Shown here piece after piece: positions 26,846 to 36,300 of a stretch of 45,418 bases of DNA. The position numbers and the translations under genes were made by a program. The stretch's first letter is position 1; each line of letters starts with the position of its first letter. The stretch lies in contig JAIDCC010000068.1 of NCBI GenBank assembly GCA_029056055.1, forward strand, positions 1 through 45,418, in the 5' to 3' direction. This DNA is from Duncaniella sp. GTDB taxonomy: Bacteria > Bacteroidota > Bacteroidia > Bacteroidales > Muribaculaceae. The notes beneath the pieces are model-generated. The model saw only the letters and a program-made list of their open reading frames with translations. It did no database searches and was not told the DNA's origin.

Positions 26846-28155
26846 GGGTTGGGGAGTTCGTCGGCTTCCTCGATGGAGCGGCGTGCTTCAGACGCGCTCG
26901 GAGCCGGCGTGGATTTGAATATGAAATAGAAGAGCACGCCGACCACGAGGGCGTAGAGGGCGAAAATCATCCAGGCCGCTTTCCAGCCGGCATACATGCC
27001 TTCGGGGGTGTATTGCGTGAAGACGAGGCGGTTGACGATGGCCTGTGCGGCGAGGGTGCCTACGGTGGCGCCTATGCCGTTGGTGCAAATCATGAAAAGT
27101 CCCTGGGCCGACGAGCGCATCGAGGGAGAGGTCTGCTGGTCGACGTAGAGACCGCCCGAGACGTTGAAGAAGTCGAAGGCCACGCCGTAGACGATGCACG
27201 AGAGCACAATCATCCAGAGGCCCGACCCGGTGTCGCCGAGGCTGAAGAGCCCGAAGCGGCACACCCACGCCAGCATCGACATGAGCATGACTCCCTTGAT
27301 GCCGAAACGTTTCAGGCAGAAGGGGATGAGGAGGATGCAGAGGGTCTCGGAGGCCTGCGAGATGGCTATGAGGGCGTTGGCGTTGCGTGCGCCCCACGTC
27401 GAGGCGAAGTCGGGCAGCGAGGCAAACGACGAGATGAAGACGTTGCCGTAGGAGTTGGTGATTTGGAGCGAGACACCCAAGAGCATGCTGAAGATGAGGA
27501 ACACGGCCATGCGGCGCTCGCGGAAGAGACGGAAGGCGTTGAGACCGAGGCTTTCGGCGAGCGAACCACCCTTGGAGCGGTTGACCGGGCAGGCGGGGAG
27601 GGTCACGGCGTAGGCGGCGAGGCAGAACGAGAGCACGCCCGACGTCAGCAGCTGGTAGGCGTTGGTCTGAAACTGAGTGAAGTTGACAAACAGCATCGAG
27701 CAGATGAAACCGACGGTGCCGAAGACGCGAATCGGGGGGAAGTGGGTCACGGTGTCGAGCTTGGCCTCGGTGAGCGCGTTGAAGGCCACCGAGTTGGCCA
27801 GACCGATTGAGGGCATGAAGAAAGCCACCGAGAAGGAGTAGAGGGTGAAGAGGGGGGCAAACTCCACCTGCGAGGCGGTCAGCGCATACATTCCCGCGGC
27901 ACACATGAACGAGCCGGCCAGAATGTGGCATATCGAAAGCATTTTCTGAGCCGAGATGAAACGGTCGGCGATGATGCCGATGATGGCGGGCATGAAAATG
28001 GAGACGATGCCCTGGATGGCGTAGAACCATCCGATTTGTTCGGCGAGCCCGACGCGGCTCAGAAAGTTGCCGAGCGAGATGAGGTAGGCACCCCAGACGG
28101 CAAATTCGAGGAAGCTGAGGGCTGCGAGGCGTGTGCGGATTGCAGAGGTTTTCAC
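26842..28155 (-). CDS. Nucleoside:H+ symporter, NupG-like MFS transporter
   Basis: A 437-residue inner membrane protein with about 12 hydrophobic helices. The N-terminus (TRLAALSFLEFAVWGAYLISLGNFL) and the GIIADRFISAQK loop are typical of the nucleoside:proton symporter family with NupG and XapB. The segments TVTHFPPIRVFGTVGF and FDFFNVSGGLYVDQQ also fit. It starts with GTG at 28155, 12 bases after the BFN gene, and its stop overlaps the rsmE start. It probably imports nucleosides for salvage; the specificity is not readable. Confidence 0.88.
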   Translation of the reverse strand: MKTSAIRTRLAALSFLEFAVWGAYLISLGNFLSRVGLAEQIGWFYAIQGIVSIFMPAIIGIIADRFISAQKMLSICHILAGSFMCAAGMYALTASQVEFAPLFTLYSFSVAFFMPSIGLANSVAFNALTEAKLDTVTHFPPIRVFGTVGFICSMLFVNFTQFQTNAYQLLTSGVLSFCLAAYAVTLPACPVNRSKGGSLAESLGLNAFRLFRERRMAVFLIFSMLLGVSLQITNSYGNVFISSFASLPDFASTWGARNANALIAISQASETLCILLIPFCLKRFGIKGVMLMSMLAWVCRFGLFSLGDTGSGLWMIVLSCIVYGVAFDFFNVSGGLYVDQQTSPSMRSSAQGLFMICTNGIGATVGTLAAQAIVNRLVFTQYTPEGMYAGWKAAWMIFALYALVVGVLFYFIFKSTPAPSASEARRSIEEADELPNP

Positions 28156-28167
28156 GGTGGGTTAAGG

Positions 28168-28851
28168 TCAGGAGTTTTTCTTACGGTTGAGGATTTCGGA
28201 GACCTTTGCGGCCTCTTCGTATTTTTCTTCGGCAATGAGGCGCTCGAGAGTGCGCTCAAGCTCGGGGATGGCATAGTTTTCGAGGCGCGGCTCGTTGAGG
28301 CCGGGGGCGTCGGAGGTGTCGTCGCCGCCGGCGGTGGCTGACGCGGCGGGTTGGCGGAGTTCTTCGGTGTCGGAGTCGGCGTCGGCAGAGCTTTCGGCAA
28401 GAGTCTCGTCGAGTTCGAAGCCGGTTTCGTCGACCACCTCGCGGGCGGCGTAGATGGGAGTGCCGTAGCGCATGGCTATGGCAATCGCGTCGGAGGTGCG
28501 GGCGTCGATGACCACGCTGCGCTCAGAGTCGGTGAAGGTGATTTCGGAGTAGAACACACCATCCTGAAATTTGTAAATCATCACTTCGACGGGGCGGATG
28601 CCGAAGGCGTGGCCCATCGCGGCGAAGAGGTCGTGGGTGAGGGGCCGGGGCGGTTTGACGCCCTCGATTGCCATGGCTATGGCCTGCGCCTCGGCGGCAC
28701 CTATGACCACCGGCACTCTGAGCGGGCCGTTTTTCTCGGCAAGAATCAGAGCGTAGGCAGTGCCCTGGATTTTGTTGATGCTTAGCCCCATCACCCGGAG
28801 CGCGACGCGACGGGAGGAGTGGGAGGAGGATGATGTATGCTGGCTGTCCAT
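28168..28851 (-). CDS. Bifunctional nuclease (BFN/DUF151) family protein with UVR motif
   Basis: The 227-residue protein has the BFN domain at about residues 14-135 (VMGLSINKIQGTAYALILAE, VPVVIGAAEAQAIAMAIEG, PLTHDLFAAMGHAFGI, DARTSDAIAIAMRYGTPIY). An acidic, low-complexity linker follows (about 136-185). The C-terminus is a UVR-like helical hairpin (IPELERTLERLIAEEKYEEAAKVSEIL without its full length quoted, 190-225), as in UvrB/UvrC contacts. Plant BFN1 relatives have DNase/RNase activity; the bacterial role is not settled. It lies 57 bases after mnmA and 12 bases before the transporter gene. Confidence 0.88.
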   Translation of the reverse strand: MDSQHTSSSSHSSRRVALRVMGLSINKIQGTAYALILAEKNGPLRVPVVIGAAEAQAIAMAIEGVKPPRPLTHDLFAAMGHAFGIRPVEVMIYKFQDGVFYSEITFTDSERSVVIDARTSDAIAIAMRYGTPIYAAREVVDETGFELDETLAESSADADSDTEELRQPAASATAGGDDTSDAPGLNEPRLENYAIPELERTLERLIAEEKYEEAAKVSEILNRKKNS

Positions 28852-28908
28852 TTCTGATGTGGGGGTTTGAGAGAGTGAGGAGTGAGTAGGGGAGAGGGAG
28901 GAGGTGGG

Positions 28909-30012
28909 TCAGATGACGTTTCGGCCGGTGATGACACCGCTTCCTAGGCAGAGCGAGGCGTCGGGGGTGTAGATGACGGCAAACTGGCCGGGGGCGATGC
29001 CCTGCACGCGCTCGGCGCTTTCTATGACAAACTCGCCGTCGGAGCCGTGGCGCACCAGGCTGCCGGGCAGGAAGTCGGGCGAGTGGCGGTTTTTGAACAT
29101 GATTTCGATGCGGTCGGCGCCTGCGGCGGTCTCGGCGAAGGGGTCGGCTGTAATCCAGTGCATTTCGTCGAGGTGGAGGGTGCGGCCGTATTGCAGGGCG
29201 GTGTCATAGCCGCGCGAGACGTAGACCACGTTGTCGGTCACATTCTTCTTGACCACAAACCACGGGCCCCCGCTGAGGCCGAGCCCCTTGCGCTGGCCGA
29301 TGGTGTGAAACCAGAAGCCGCGGTGCTCGCCGAGCTTGCGTCCGGTCTCGATTTCGACGATTGGGCCGGGGCGCTCGCCGAGGTGACGGGCTATGAACTC
29401 GTTGTAATCGATTTTGCCCAGGAAGCAGATGCCCTGGCTGTCGCGGCGGAATGCGTTGGGGAGCTTGAGGTCGACGGCCAGGCGTCGCACCTCCGACTTG
29501 GGCATGTCGCCGATGGGGAACATGAGGTGAGAGAGCTGGTCGTAGGTGATGCGGCAGAGGAAGTCGGTCTGGTCTTTGACGCGGTCGACCCCGGTGCCGA
29601 GCCATACGCGGCCGTCAATTTCGCGGGTGGTGGCGTAGTGGCCCGTGGCGGTCTTGTCGAACTCGTGCCCCCATCGTTCTTCGAAGAACCCGAACTTAAT
29701 CATCTTGTTGCACATCACGTCGGGGTTGGGCGTGAGGCCCGCCTTGACCGAGCGGAGGGCATACTCCATCACGTTGTCCCAGTATTCCTCGTGGAGCGAG
29801 ACGACGTCGAAGGGCAGACCGTAGCGGCGTGCGATGAAGGAGCACATCTCGATGTCTTCCTCGGCCGAGCAGTCGCCGCGCCCGTCGTCCATGCCTATTC
29901 TTATATAAAATAGGTGTAGGTCGTGGCCGTGGTCGAGGAGTTGCTGCACAGCCACGGCCGAATCGACGCCTCCTGAGATGAGGACGGCTATTTTCATCGG
30001 AGCGTCAGACAT
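28909..30012 (-). CDS. mnmA: tRNA-specific 2-thiouridylase
   Basis: Adds sulfur to U34 of Lys, Glu and Gln tRNAs using ATP and persulfide. With the start at 30012 the 367-residue protein has the PP-loop SGGVDS at 13-18, the catalytic cysteines Cys101 (NPDVMCNKMIKFG) and Cys196 (DSQGICFLGK), and the TATGHYA and HTIGQRKGLGLSGGPWFV segments. A longer frame to 30045 adds a run of arginines that is shadow of the DoxX gene. MKIAVLISGG at 29997 is the alternative start. With the start at 30012 it overlaps the DoxX stop by eight bases. Confidence 0.94.
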   Translation of the reverse strand: MSDAPMKIAVLISGGVDSAVAVQQLLDHGHDLHLFYIRIGMDDGRGDCSAEEDIEMCSFIARRYGLPFDVVSLHEEYWDNVMEYALRSVKAGLTPNPDVMCNKMIKFGFFEERWGHEFDKTATGHYATTREIDGRVWLGTGVDRVKDQTDFLCRITYDQLSHLMFPIGDMPKSEVRRLAVDLKLPNAFRRDSQGICFLGKIDYNEFIARHLGERPGPIVEIETGRKLGEHRGFWFHTIGQRKGLGLSGGPWFVVKKNVTDNVVYVSRGYDTALQYGRTLHLDEMHWITADPFAETAAGADRIEIMFKNRHSPDFLPGSLVRHGSDGEFVIESAERVQGIAPGQFAVIYTPDASLCLGSGVITGRNVI

Positions 30013-30514
30013 CTTCGAGCACCTCCTCCTCGCTCTTCTCCTCAAGGCTCAGAAAGTAGATTGACATGAGATAGTCGAAAGAAATCTTTCCGGGTCCGGC
30101 AATCAGGAGATAAATGTAGATGCCGATGAACATGATGGGCAGGTAGCCGGGGTCGGTGCTGTCGAGACCGTAGACGGGCAGGTTTGACACCAGGTCGTGG
30201 ACGATGTAGTATTCGGCCACAATCATGGCGATGATGGGCGGGATGCACATCAGACGGGTGAAGGCCCCGAGCATGATGAGCGCCGAGCAACCCACCTCGA
30301 TGATAATCATGACGATGAGCGACGTCTCGGAACTCATGCCGAGCACGGCGGGAAACGTCGTGGCGAGGAGGTTGTAGTTGACGAGGTGGCGCACGCCGAA
30401 TTGCAGCAGCATCATGCCCACGAAGAGTCGCATGAAGAGACGGGCGAGGTTGGAGTAGGTCCAGCCCGTGGAGCGCATGAAGAACGCCGCGAATATTTTC
30501 TGGATACTGTTCAT
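30005..30514 (-). CDS. DoxX-family membrane protein
   Basis: A 169-residue protein with about four membrane helices, of the DoxX/DoxD-like group (ARLFMRLFVGMMLLQFGVRHL near residues 23-43, IEVGCSALIMLGAFTRL, and IPPIIAMIVAEYYI). The C-terminus is short, acidic and cytoplasmic (LEEKSEEEVLEDV). DoxX proteins have been tied to quinone or thiol redox systems, but the role here is inferred only. ATG 30514 (MNSIQKIFAAFFM) is chosen; the frame extends upstream without family similarity. It overlaps mnmA. Confidence 0.8.
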   Translation of the reverse strand: MNSIQKIFAAFFMRSTGWTYSNLARLFMRLFVGMMLLQFGVRHLVNYNLLATTFPAVLGMSSETSLIVMIIIEVGCSALIMLGAFTRLMCIPPIIAMIVAEYYIVHDLVSNLPVYGLDSTDPGYLPIMFIGIYIYLLIAGPGKISFDYLMSIYFLSLEEKSEEEVLEDV

Positions 30515-30644
30515 ATTGCAGTGGTGGTGAGAAAGTTCGATGAGAAAAACGTTGAGACGCCCGAACCGGGGAAGAGCCGCGGGGCCGTCAGACCTGCCGC
30601 CCGAAGCGGTCAAGGGCGGGCGTCGGCGGCGAGGCGGACGGAAA

Positions 30645-31547
30645 TCAGCGTTTTTTGATTTGGCGCGCGATGTCGAGCACCATGTCGGTGGTGAGATGCT
30701 TCCAGCGCAGATTGTGCTTGCGGTCGAAGATGAAGAGCGAGGGGCCCGAGACGCGCATGTCCCAGAGCGTGTCGACGTCGGGATTGGCGCCGACGGTCCA
30801 CGAAGAGGGCATTTCGGCCGCTTTGGCCTGCCATTCGGGGTCGGCGGGGTCGGCGATGCCTATGACCACCACCTTGAAGCGCCCCTCGTCGACCAGCTCG
30901 CGCAACGAAGCGTCGGCGTCGAGGCGCAGACGCGCCATCGAGCAATCGGAGCAAGTGGGGTCGGCGAGCATGACGAGGACAGCCTCGGCGTTGTCCATGT
31001 CGAGGTTGCGGCGTTCGCCCGAGGGGGTGACGTATTCGAGGGGAGCAACTTTCGAGCCGATGAGCGAGCCTTCGAGCACCTTGGCCTGACGGACAAAGCG
31101 AGCCTTCTCGGCGCGTTGGATTTTCTTGTTGTCGGCCACGGCGCTTGCAAACGGCAGGTAGAGGCGGTCATACCACGCGGCGGCAGAGTCGGAGTAGTAG
31201 GCTTCCTCGGCGAGCGTGGCCACGTAGAGCTGGTCGGCCGGCTGTTTGGCGAGCTGCTCCATCAGACGCGAGGCTGCGGCCTGGGCACGTTCGGGCGAGG
31301 CCTGGGGGAGAATTTCGAGGTAGGTGCGAATTTCGTCGCCCATGCGTGCGCGCGACGAAAAAGCCTTCTTGAGGTCGCAGAAATCAAAGAAATGGTCGGC
31401 CACGTAGTTGCACCGCCCGGCGAGGGTGGAAATCGAATCGGGCACGATGGGGCGCTGGATGTAGGTGGCGGGCATCTCCTGCGCCTGCGCGCCGAAGACA
31501 GCCGCTATAAAAGCGATGACGCTGAGTATGAGTGACTTGCGTTTCAT
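30645..31547 (-). CDS. Secreted DUF5106 protein with thioredoxin-like domain
   Basis: A 300-residue exported protein. The signal peptide is MKRKSLILSVIAFIAAVFGAQAQ with cleavage near residue 23. An N-terminal helical part (about 35-160, starting YVADHFFDFCDL) resembles the DUF5106 region seen in Bacteroidales. A thioredoxin-like domain follows (about 165-300, GSKVAPLEYVTPSGE, then VLVMLADPTCSDCSMARL with Cys199-X2-Cys202, and FIFDRKHNLRWKHL). The CSDC pair suggests periplasmic thiol redox activity, although the motif differs from CGPC. A DoxX gene lies next on the strand, 130 bases downstream. The partner is unknown. Confidence 0.8.
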   Translation of the reverse strand: MKRKSLILSVIAFIAAVFGAQAQEMPATYIQRPIVPDSISTLAGRCNYVADHFFDFCDLKKAFSSRARMGDEIRTYLEILPQASPERAQAAASRLMEQLAKQPADQLYVATLAEEAYYSDSAAAWYDRLYLPFASAVADNKKIQRAEKARFVRQAKVLEGSLIGSKVAPLEYVTPSGERRNLDMDNAEAVLVMLADPTCSDCSMARLRLDADASLRELVDEGRFKVVVIGIADPADPEWQAKAAEMPSSWTVGANPDVDTLWDMRVSGPSLFIFDRKHNLRWKHLTTDMVLDIARQIKKR

Positions 31548-31715
31548 GTAAGAATGGGGTAGTGGTTGAGAGAGAATTGAGAGTTGTAGAGGGCGTGCGA
31601 AACGGGGCTAATCGCATCACAATCACGGGATTTGAGCAGTAACTTTGCAGAGCGATACAGCAGAGGGCCGCGGAGCGCGTCGCCACGATTTGCGATGCAC
31701 GTCAAAATGCAGATG

Positions 31716-31723
31716 CAAAGGTA
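31716..31723 (-). promoter_or_regulatory. Bacteroidota -7 promoter element (TACCTTTG) for the leftward gene block
   Basis: Reading the - strand, TACCTTTG matches TAnnTTTG. TTG about 16 bases upstream is a slightly short-spaced -33 candidate. It lies 170 bases before the DUF5106 gene and is the clearest promoter seen for the - strand block. Confidence 0.6.
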
Positions 31724-31939
31724 ATAAATTTCCGCTCAATCCCCAAGCCCACAGACCTAAATTTGATTGCGTCGCGCGGGGGGCGGCCGCCGCGCCGAAG
31801 CCGCCCACCGTCGGAGAGGACAGGGCGGAGGAACGCCGGGGACGTGGAATAAGTTGGAAGAAATGTCGAATAAATAGGCCGATATGTAATTTTTTTTAAA
31901 ATATTGTTGGGTGATTTTTCGCATTTCGAAAAAATATGC

Positions 31940-31947
31940 TAATTTTG
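31940..31947 (+). promoter_or_regulatory. Bacteroidota -7 promoter element (TAATTTTG) for the RND efflux operon
   Basis: TAATTTTG matches TAnnTTTG in an A/T-rich stretch. A T-run TTTTTCGC about 22 bases upstream is a possible -33 region. It lies 89 bases before the adaptor ATG. Confidence 0.7.
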
Positions 31948-32035
31948 CACGTATTTTGCATGAAAGGGCAAACTACGTTTAAGGATAGAAAAAATTAAAA
32001 CAGAAGGTATAATTTCTTAATTCATCTACAGCTCA

Positions 32036-33211
32036 ATGAAAGCTATTCTTTCATCAGTTTCAGCCGCAGCACTCGTGCTGGGCCTCTCCGGATGCTCGGG
32101 CTCGCAGCAACAGCAGCAGATGCCTGCTCCCCAGATAGCCACCATGACCGTGGAGCAGACCCCTACCACTCTTCAGACCACCTTACCCGCCACCATCAAG
32201 GGTAAGACCGACATCGACATCCGTCCACAGGTGACAGGATTTATCACCAAAGTGTGTGTTGACGAAGGTCAGCACGTGCGCAAAGGTCAGACACTCTTCG
32301 TGCTCGACCAGGTGACGTTTCAGGCAGCCGTAGACCAGGCGCAGGCACAGGTGAACTCGGCCAAGACCGCCGTGGCCACCGCCCAGATGACCTACGACTC
32401 GAAGAAGGCACTGCGCGAAAAGAACATCATCTCAGACTACGAACTTCAGGTGTCGGCCAACCAGCTGGCCCAGGCCAAGAGCTCGCTTGCCACCGCGCAG
32501 GCCGCGCTGACCTCGGCACAGAAGAACCTCGGCTACACCGTGGTGACCGCACCCTCGGACGGCGTAGTGGGCACCATCCCCAACCGCGAAGGCTCGCTCG
32601 CGTCGCCCTCGTCGGCCCAGCCCCTGACCACAGTGTCGGACAACTCTGAAGTCTACGCCTACTTCTCGCTGACCGAGAAAGACATCCTCGACATGACCGA
32701 GGGAGGCGCCCGCTCGCTCGACGCCGCCATCAAAGAGATGCCCGCCGTGCAGCTCCAGCTCAACGACGGCACCATCTATCCCCTCGAAGGCAAAGTGGCC
32801 ACCGTGTCGGGCGTAATCGACAACAACACCGGCGCCTCGTCGGTGCGCGCGCTCTTCAACAACCCCGGCGGACGTCTCCGTTCGGGCGGTACGGGCGCCA
32901 TCATCATCCCCACCTCAATCGACTCTGCCCTCATCATCCCGCAGAAGGCCACTTTCGAGCTTCAGGACAAGCGTTTCGTCTATGTGCTCGGCGACTCGAA
33001 CAAAGTGGTTTCGACCCCCATCACCGTCAGCCCCATCTCAGACGGCCAGACCTTCGTGGTGACCTCGGGCATCAAGCCGGGCGACGTCATCGCGGTTGAA
33101 GGCGTAGGCACCCGTCTGTCGGACGGCATGGCCATCCAGCCCGTGGACGCAGCACAGCTCGCCGCCCAGCAGGCCGCAGCCGCCGCTCAGCAGCAGGGCG
33201 CAGCGAAGTAA
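32036..33211 (+). CDS. RND efflux periplasmic adaptor lipoprotein
   Basis: The membrane-fusion subunit that joins the inner membrane pump to the outer membrane channel. The 391-residue protein has a lipoprotein signal with lipobox LSGC (Cys20), then a glutamine-rich stretch. The biotinyl-lipoyl halves (IDIRPQVTGFITKVCVDEGQHVRKGQ and the later GYTVVTAPSDGVVGT) surround a coiled-coil hairpin (AAVDQAQAQVNSAKTAVATAQ and ALTSAQKN). Beta-barrel and membrane-proximal domains follow, ending in an Ala/Gln-rich tail. It is AcrA/MexA-like. It is the first gene of the adaptor-pump-channel set. Confidence 0.94.
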   Translation: MKAILSSVSAAALVLGLSGCSGSQQQQQMPAPQIATMTVEQTPTTLQTTLPATIKGKTDIDIRPQVTGFITKVCVDEGQHVRKGQTLFVLDQVTFQAAVDQAQAQVNSAKTAVATAQMTYDSKKALREKNIISDYELQVSANQLAQAKSSLATAQAALTSAQKNLGYTVVTAPSDGVVGTIPNREGSLASPSSAQPLTTVSDNSEVYAYFSLTEKDILDMTEGGARSLDAAIKEMPAVQLQLNDGTIYPLEGKVATVSGVIDNNTGASSVRALFNNPGGRLRSGGTGAIIIPTSIDSALIIPQKATFELQDKRFVYVLGDSNKVVSTPITVSPISDGQTFVVTSGIKPGDVIAVEGVGTRLSDGMAIQPVDAAQLAAQQAAAAAQQQGAAK

Positions 33212-33301
33212 GGACGCGCCGCATAGCGGAGCGCTCAGAGCCATCCTCTCTCCCCACCCCTCTTTCCTTTGCCATAAAGAAAAAATATCCAACACGCAAA
33301 A

Positions 33302-36300
33302 ATGAAACTCGATACTTTCATCAATAGACCGGTGCTGTCGACGGTGATTTCAATCTTCATCGTGCTTCTGGGTCTGATTGGCCTCTTCTCGCTGCCTATC
33401 ACCCAGTTTCCCGACATCGCACCTCCTACTATTCAGGTGTCGACCACCTATACCGGTGCGAATGCTCAGGCCGTGCTCAACTCGGTGATCGCGCCTCTTG
33501 AAGAGTCGATTAACGGTGCGGAAGGCATGACCTACATGGAGTCGACCGCCACCAACACCGGCTCGGCCACCATCAACGTTTACTTCGAGCAGGGCTTCGA
33601 CCCCGACATGGCCGCCGTCGACGTGCAGAACCGTGTGGCCAAGGCCCAGAACCTTCTGCCCTCCGAGGTGACCCAGGTGGGCGTGCTGACGCAGAAGCGT
33701 CAAACGTCGATGCTTCTCAACGTCGCCCTCTATGACAAATCGGGCAATTATTCGGCCGAGTTTATCGACAACTACGCCAAAATCAACATCATTCCTCAGC
33801 TCCAGCGTGTGTCGGGTGTGGGCGACGTCATGTCGTTCGGTGCCGACTACTCGATGCGAATCTGGCTCAAGCCCGACGTAATGGCACAGTACGGACTCGT
33901 GCCCACCGACATCTCGTATGCACTTGCCGAGCAGAACATCGAGGCCGCTCCCGGTGCGTTCGGCGAGCAGGGCGACCAGAGCTTCCAGTACACCATGAAG
34001 TACAAAGGCCGTCTGACCACCCCCGAGGAATTTGAAGACATCGTCGTGGCCGCCAAGCCCACGGGCGAAGTGCTTCGTCTGGGCGACGTGGCCGAGGTGG
34101 AACTCGGACGTGTGACCTACGGCTTCTGGAACTCGCTGAACGGCATGACGGCGACGTCGGCCATCGTGTTCCAGACGGCAGGCTCGAACGCAACGCAAAT
34201 CATCAACGACTGTCTTGCCAAGGTAGACGAGATGAAGAAAGACCTCCCCGCAGGTCTGGCGTTCGCCATCCCTATGAACAACAACGACTTCCTTGATGCC
34301 TCTATCCACGAGGTAATCAAGACCCTCATCGAGGCATTCATCCTCGTGTTCTTCGTGGTCTACGTGTTCCTTCAGGACATCCGTTCGACCATCATCCCCG
34401 CCATCGCCATTCCTGTGGCCCTCGTGGGTACGTTCTTCTTCATGAACCTCATCGGCTTCTCGCTCAACCTCATCACCCTGTCGGCCCTCGTGTTGGCAAT
34501 CGCGATTGTGGTGGACGACGCCATCGTGGTGGTCGAGGCGGTGCACGCCAAACTCGACGTGGGCTACAAGAGCGCGCGCAAGGCCTCAATAGACGCCATG
34601 AGCGAAATCGGCGGCGCCATCATCTCGATTACGCTCGTCATGATGCTCGTGTTCATCCCCGTGTCGTTCATGAGCGGCACCACGGGTGTGTTCTACCGCC
34701 AGTTCGGTCTGACCATGGCCATAGCCATCGGTCTGTCGGCACTCAACGCCTTGACGCTTTCGCCGGCACTCTGCGCCCTCTTCCTCAAGGCCCATAACCC
34801 CGAGACCTCGCTCAAAGACAACCTCTCCAAGAGCTATCAGGCCGCCGGCGAAGCCATCGTGGCCCACAAGAAGAAGAGCTTCGGCCTCAACCTTCCCCCG
34901 GTAATCACCTTCATCTTCCTCGCCGCCACCATCACCTTCATGGTGCTCGGCTGGTATAGCCTCGAACACCCCGTCAAGCTCATCATAGCATCGGTGTGTG
35001 CCATCATCACCATCTTCGGCATTTTCAGCAAGCGCTTCCACAAAGGTTTCGATAAGGGCTTCAACCGTCTGTTGAAAGTCTACCGCGGAGGCACCTCGTT
35101 CTTCATCCATCACAAGATAACGAGCTTCTGCACCATCGCCGCTGCTGTGGCCATCCTCGTATGGCTCATGGGCCGCACGACCTCGACCCTCGTGCCCAAC
35201 GAAGACACCGGCGTGTTCTTCGCCATGATTGACATGCCTCCGGGCACGTCGCAGGAGCGCACGCTCAAGGTGCTCGACGACGTAGACAAGATTCTGGCCA
35301 CCGTGCCCGAAATCGAGTATCGAATGAAGATTGCCGGCTACTCGTTCATGGCCGGACAGGGCGCTACGTATGGCACGTTCATCGTCAAGCTCAAAAACTG
35401 GGAAGACCGCAAGCAGTGGGACCAGACCTCGCAGATGATTATCAACAAGCTCTACGGCATCACCTCGATGGCTATCAAGGATGGTCGCGTCGTTATGTTC
35501 GCGCCGCCTATGATTACGGGCTACTCGCTGACCAACGGTTTCGAAATCAAGATGCAGGACCGCACCGGCGGCTCAATTGACAACTTCTTCGGCGTGGTGC
35601 AGGGCTTCCTCGGCCAGCTCAACGCGCAGCCCGAGGTGCAGGTGGCCTACACGACCTTCAACCCCACCTTCCCGCAGTATATGATTGACATCGACGCAGC
35701 CAAGGCCAAGCAGGCCGGCCTCTCGCCCAGGGACATCCTGACCACCCTCCAGGGCTACTACGGCGGTATGTATGTGTCGAACTTCAACCGCTTCGGTAAA
35801 ATCTACCGCGTGATGATGCAGGCCAACCCCGAGAGCCGCGTAAGCCCCGAGACCTTGGCCTCAATCAAGGTGCGCAACGGCGCCGAGATGGCCTCAATCT
35901 CAAACTTCGTGACCCTCACCAAGGTGTATGGCCCCGACCTTCTGAACCGCTTCAACATGTTTACGTCGATATCCGTGACCGGTTCGCCCGCTCCGGGCTA
36001 TTCGTCGGGCGACTGTCTCGCCGCCATCCAGCGAGTGGCCGCCGAGACGCTGCCCGCAGGCTACGGCTACGAATACTCGGGTATGACCCGCGAGGAAGCC
36101 TCGTCGGGCGCAGGCTCTACCACGGCAGTCATCTTCGGACTCTGTCTGCTCTTCGTGTTCCTGCTCCTCTCGGCACAGTATGAAAGCTACATCCTTCCCT
36201 GGGCCGTAATTCTCTCGATACCGTTCGGTCTGATGGGCACGTTTATCTTCGCACAGATTTTCGACATCGCCAACAGTATCTATCTTCAGATTGCGCTCAT

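Larger units (their letters stand above)
31548..32035. other. Divergent promoter region between the DUF5106 gene and the RND efflux genes
   Basis: About 490 bases with no convincing gene. It holds a leftward promoter (31716-31723) with a leader of roughly 160 bases for the DUF5106 gene, and a rightward promoter (31940-31947) for the efflux operon. A second rightward TAACTTTG at 31640-31647 lacks a -33 partner. From about 31850 the sequence becomes strongly A/T-rich. No adjacent regulator gene is seen. Confidence 0.65.

Noticed and set aside
31384-31686. 100-codon minus-strand frame over the DUF5106 leader and start
   Set aside because: Out of frame with the signal-peptide gene it overlaps; its sequence turns into arginine-rich shadow after the leader.
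31645-31899. 84-codon plus-strand frame in the divergent region
   Set aside because: No family features and it crosses the leftward promoter at 31716; likely untranslated DNA.
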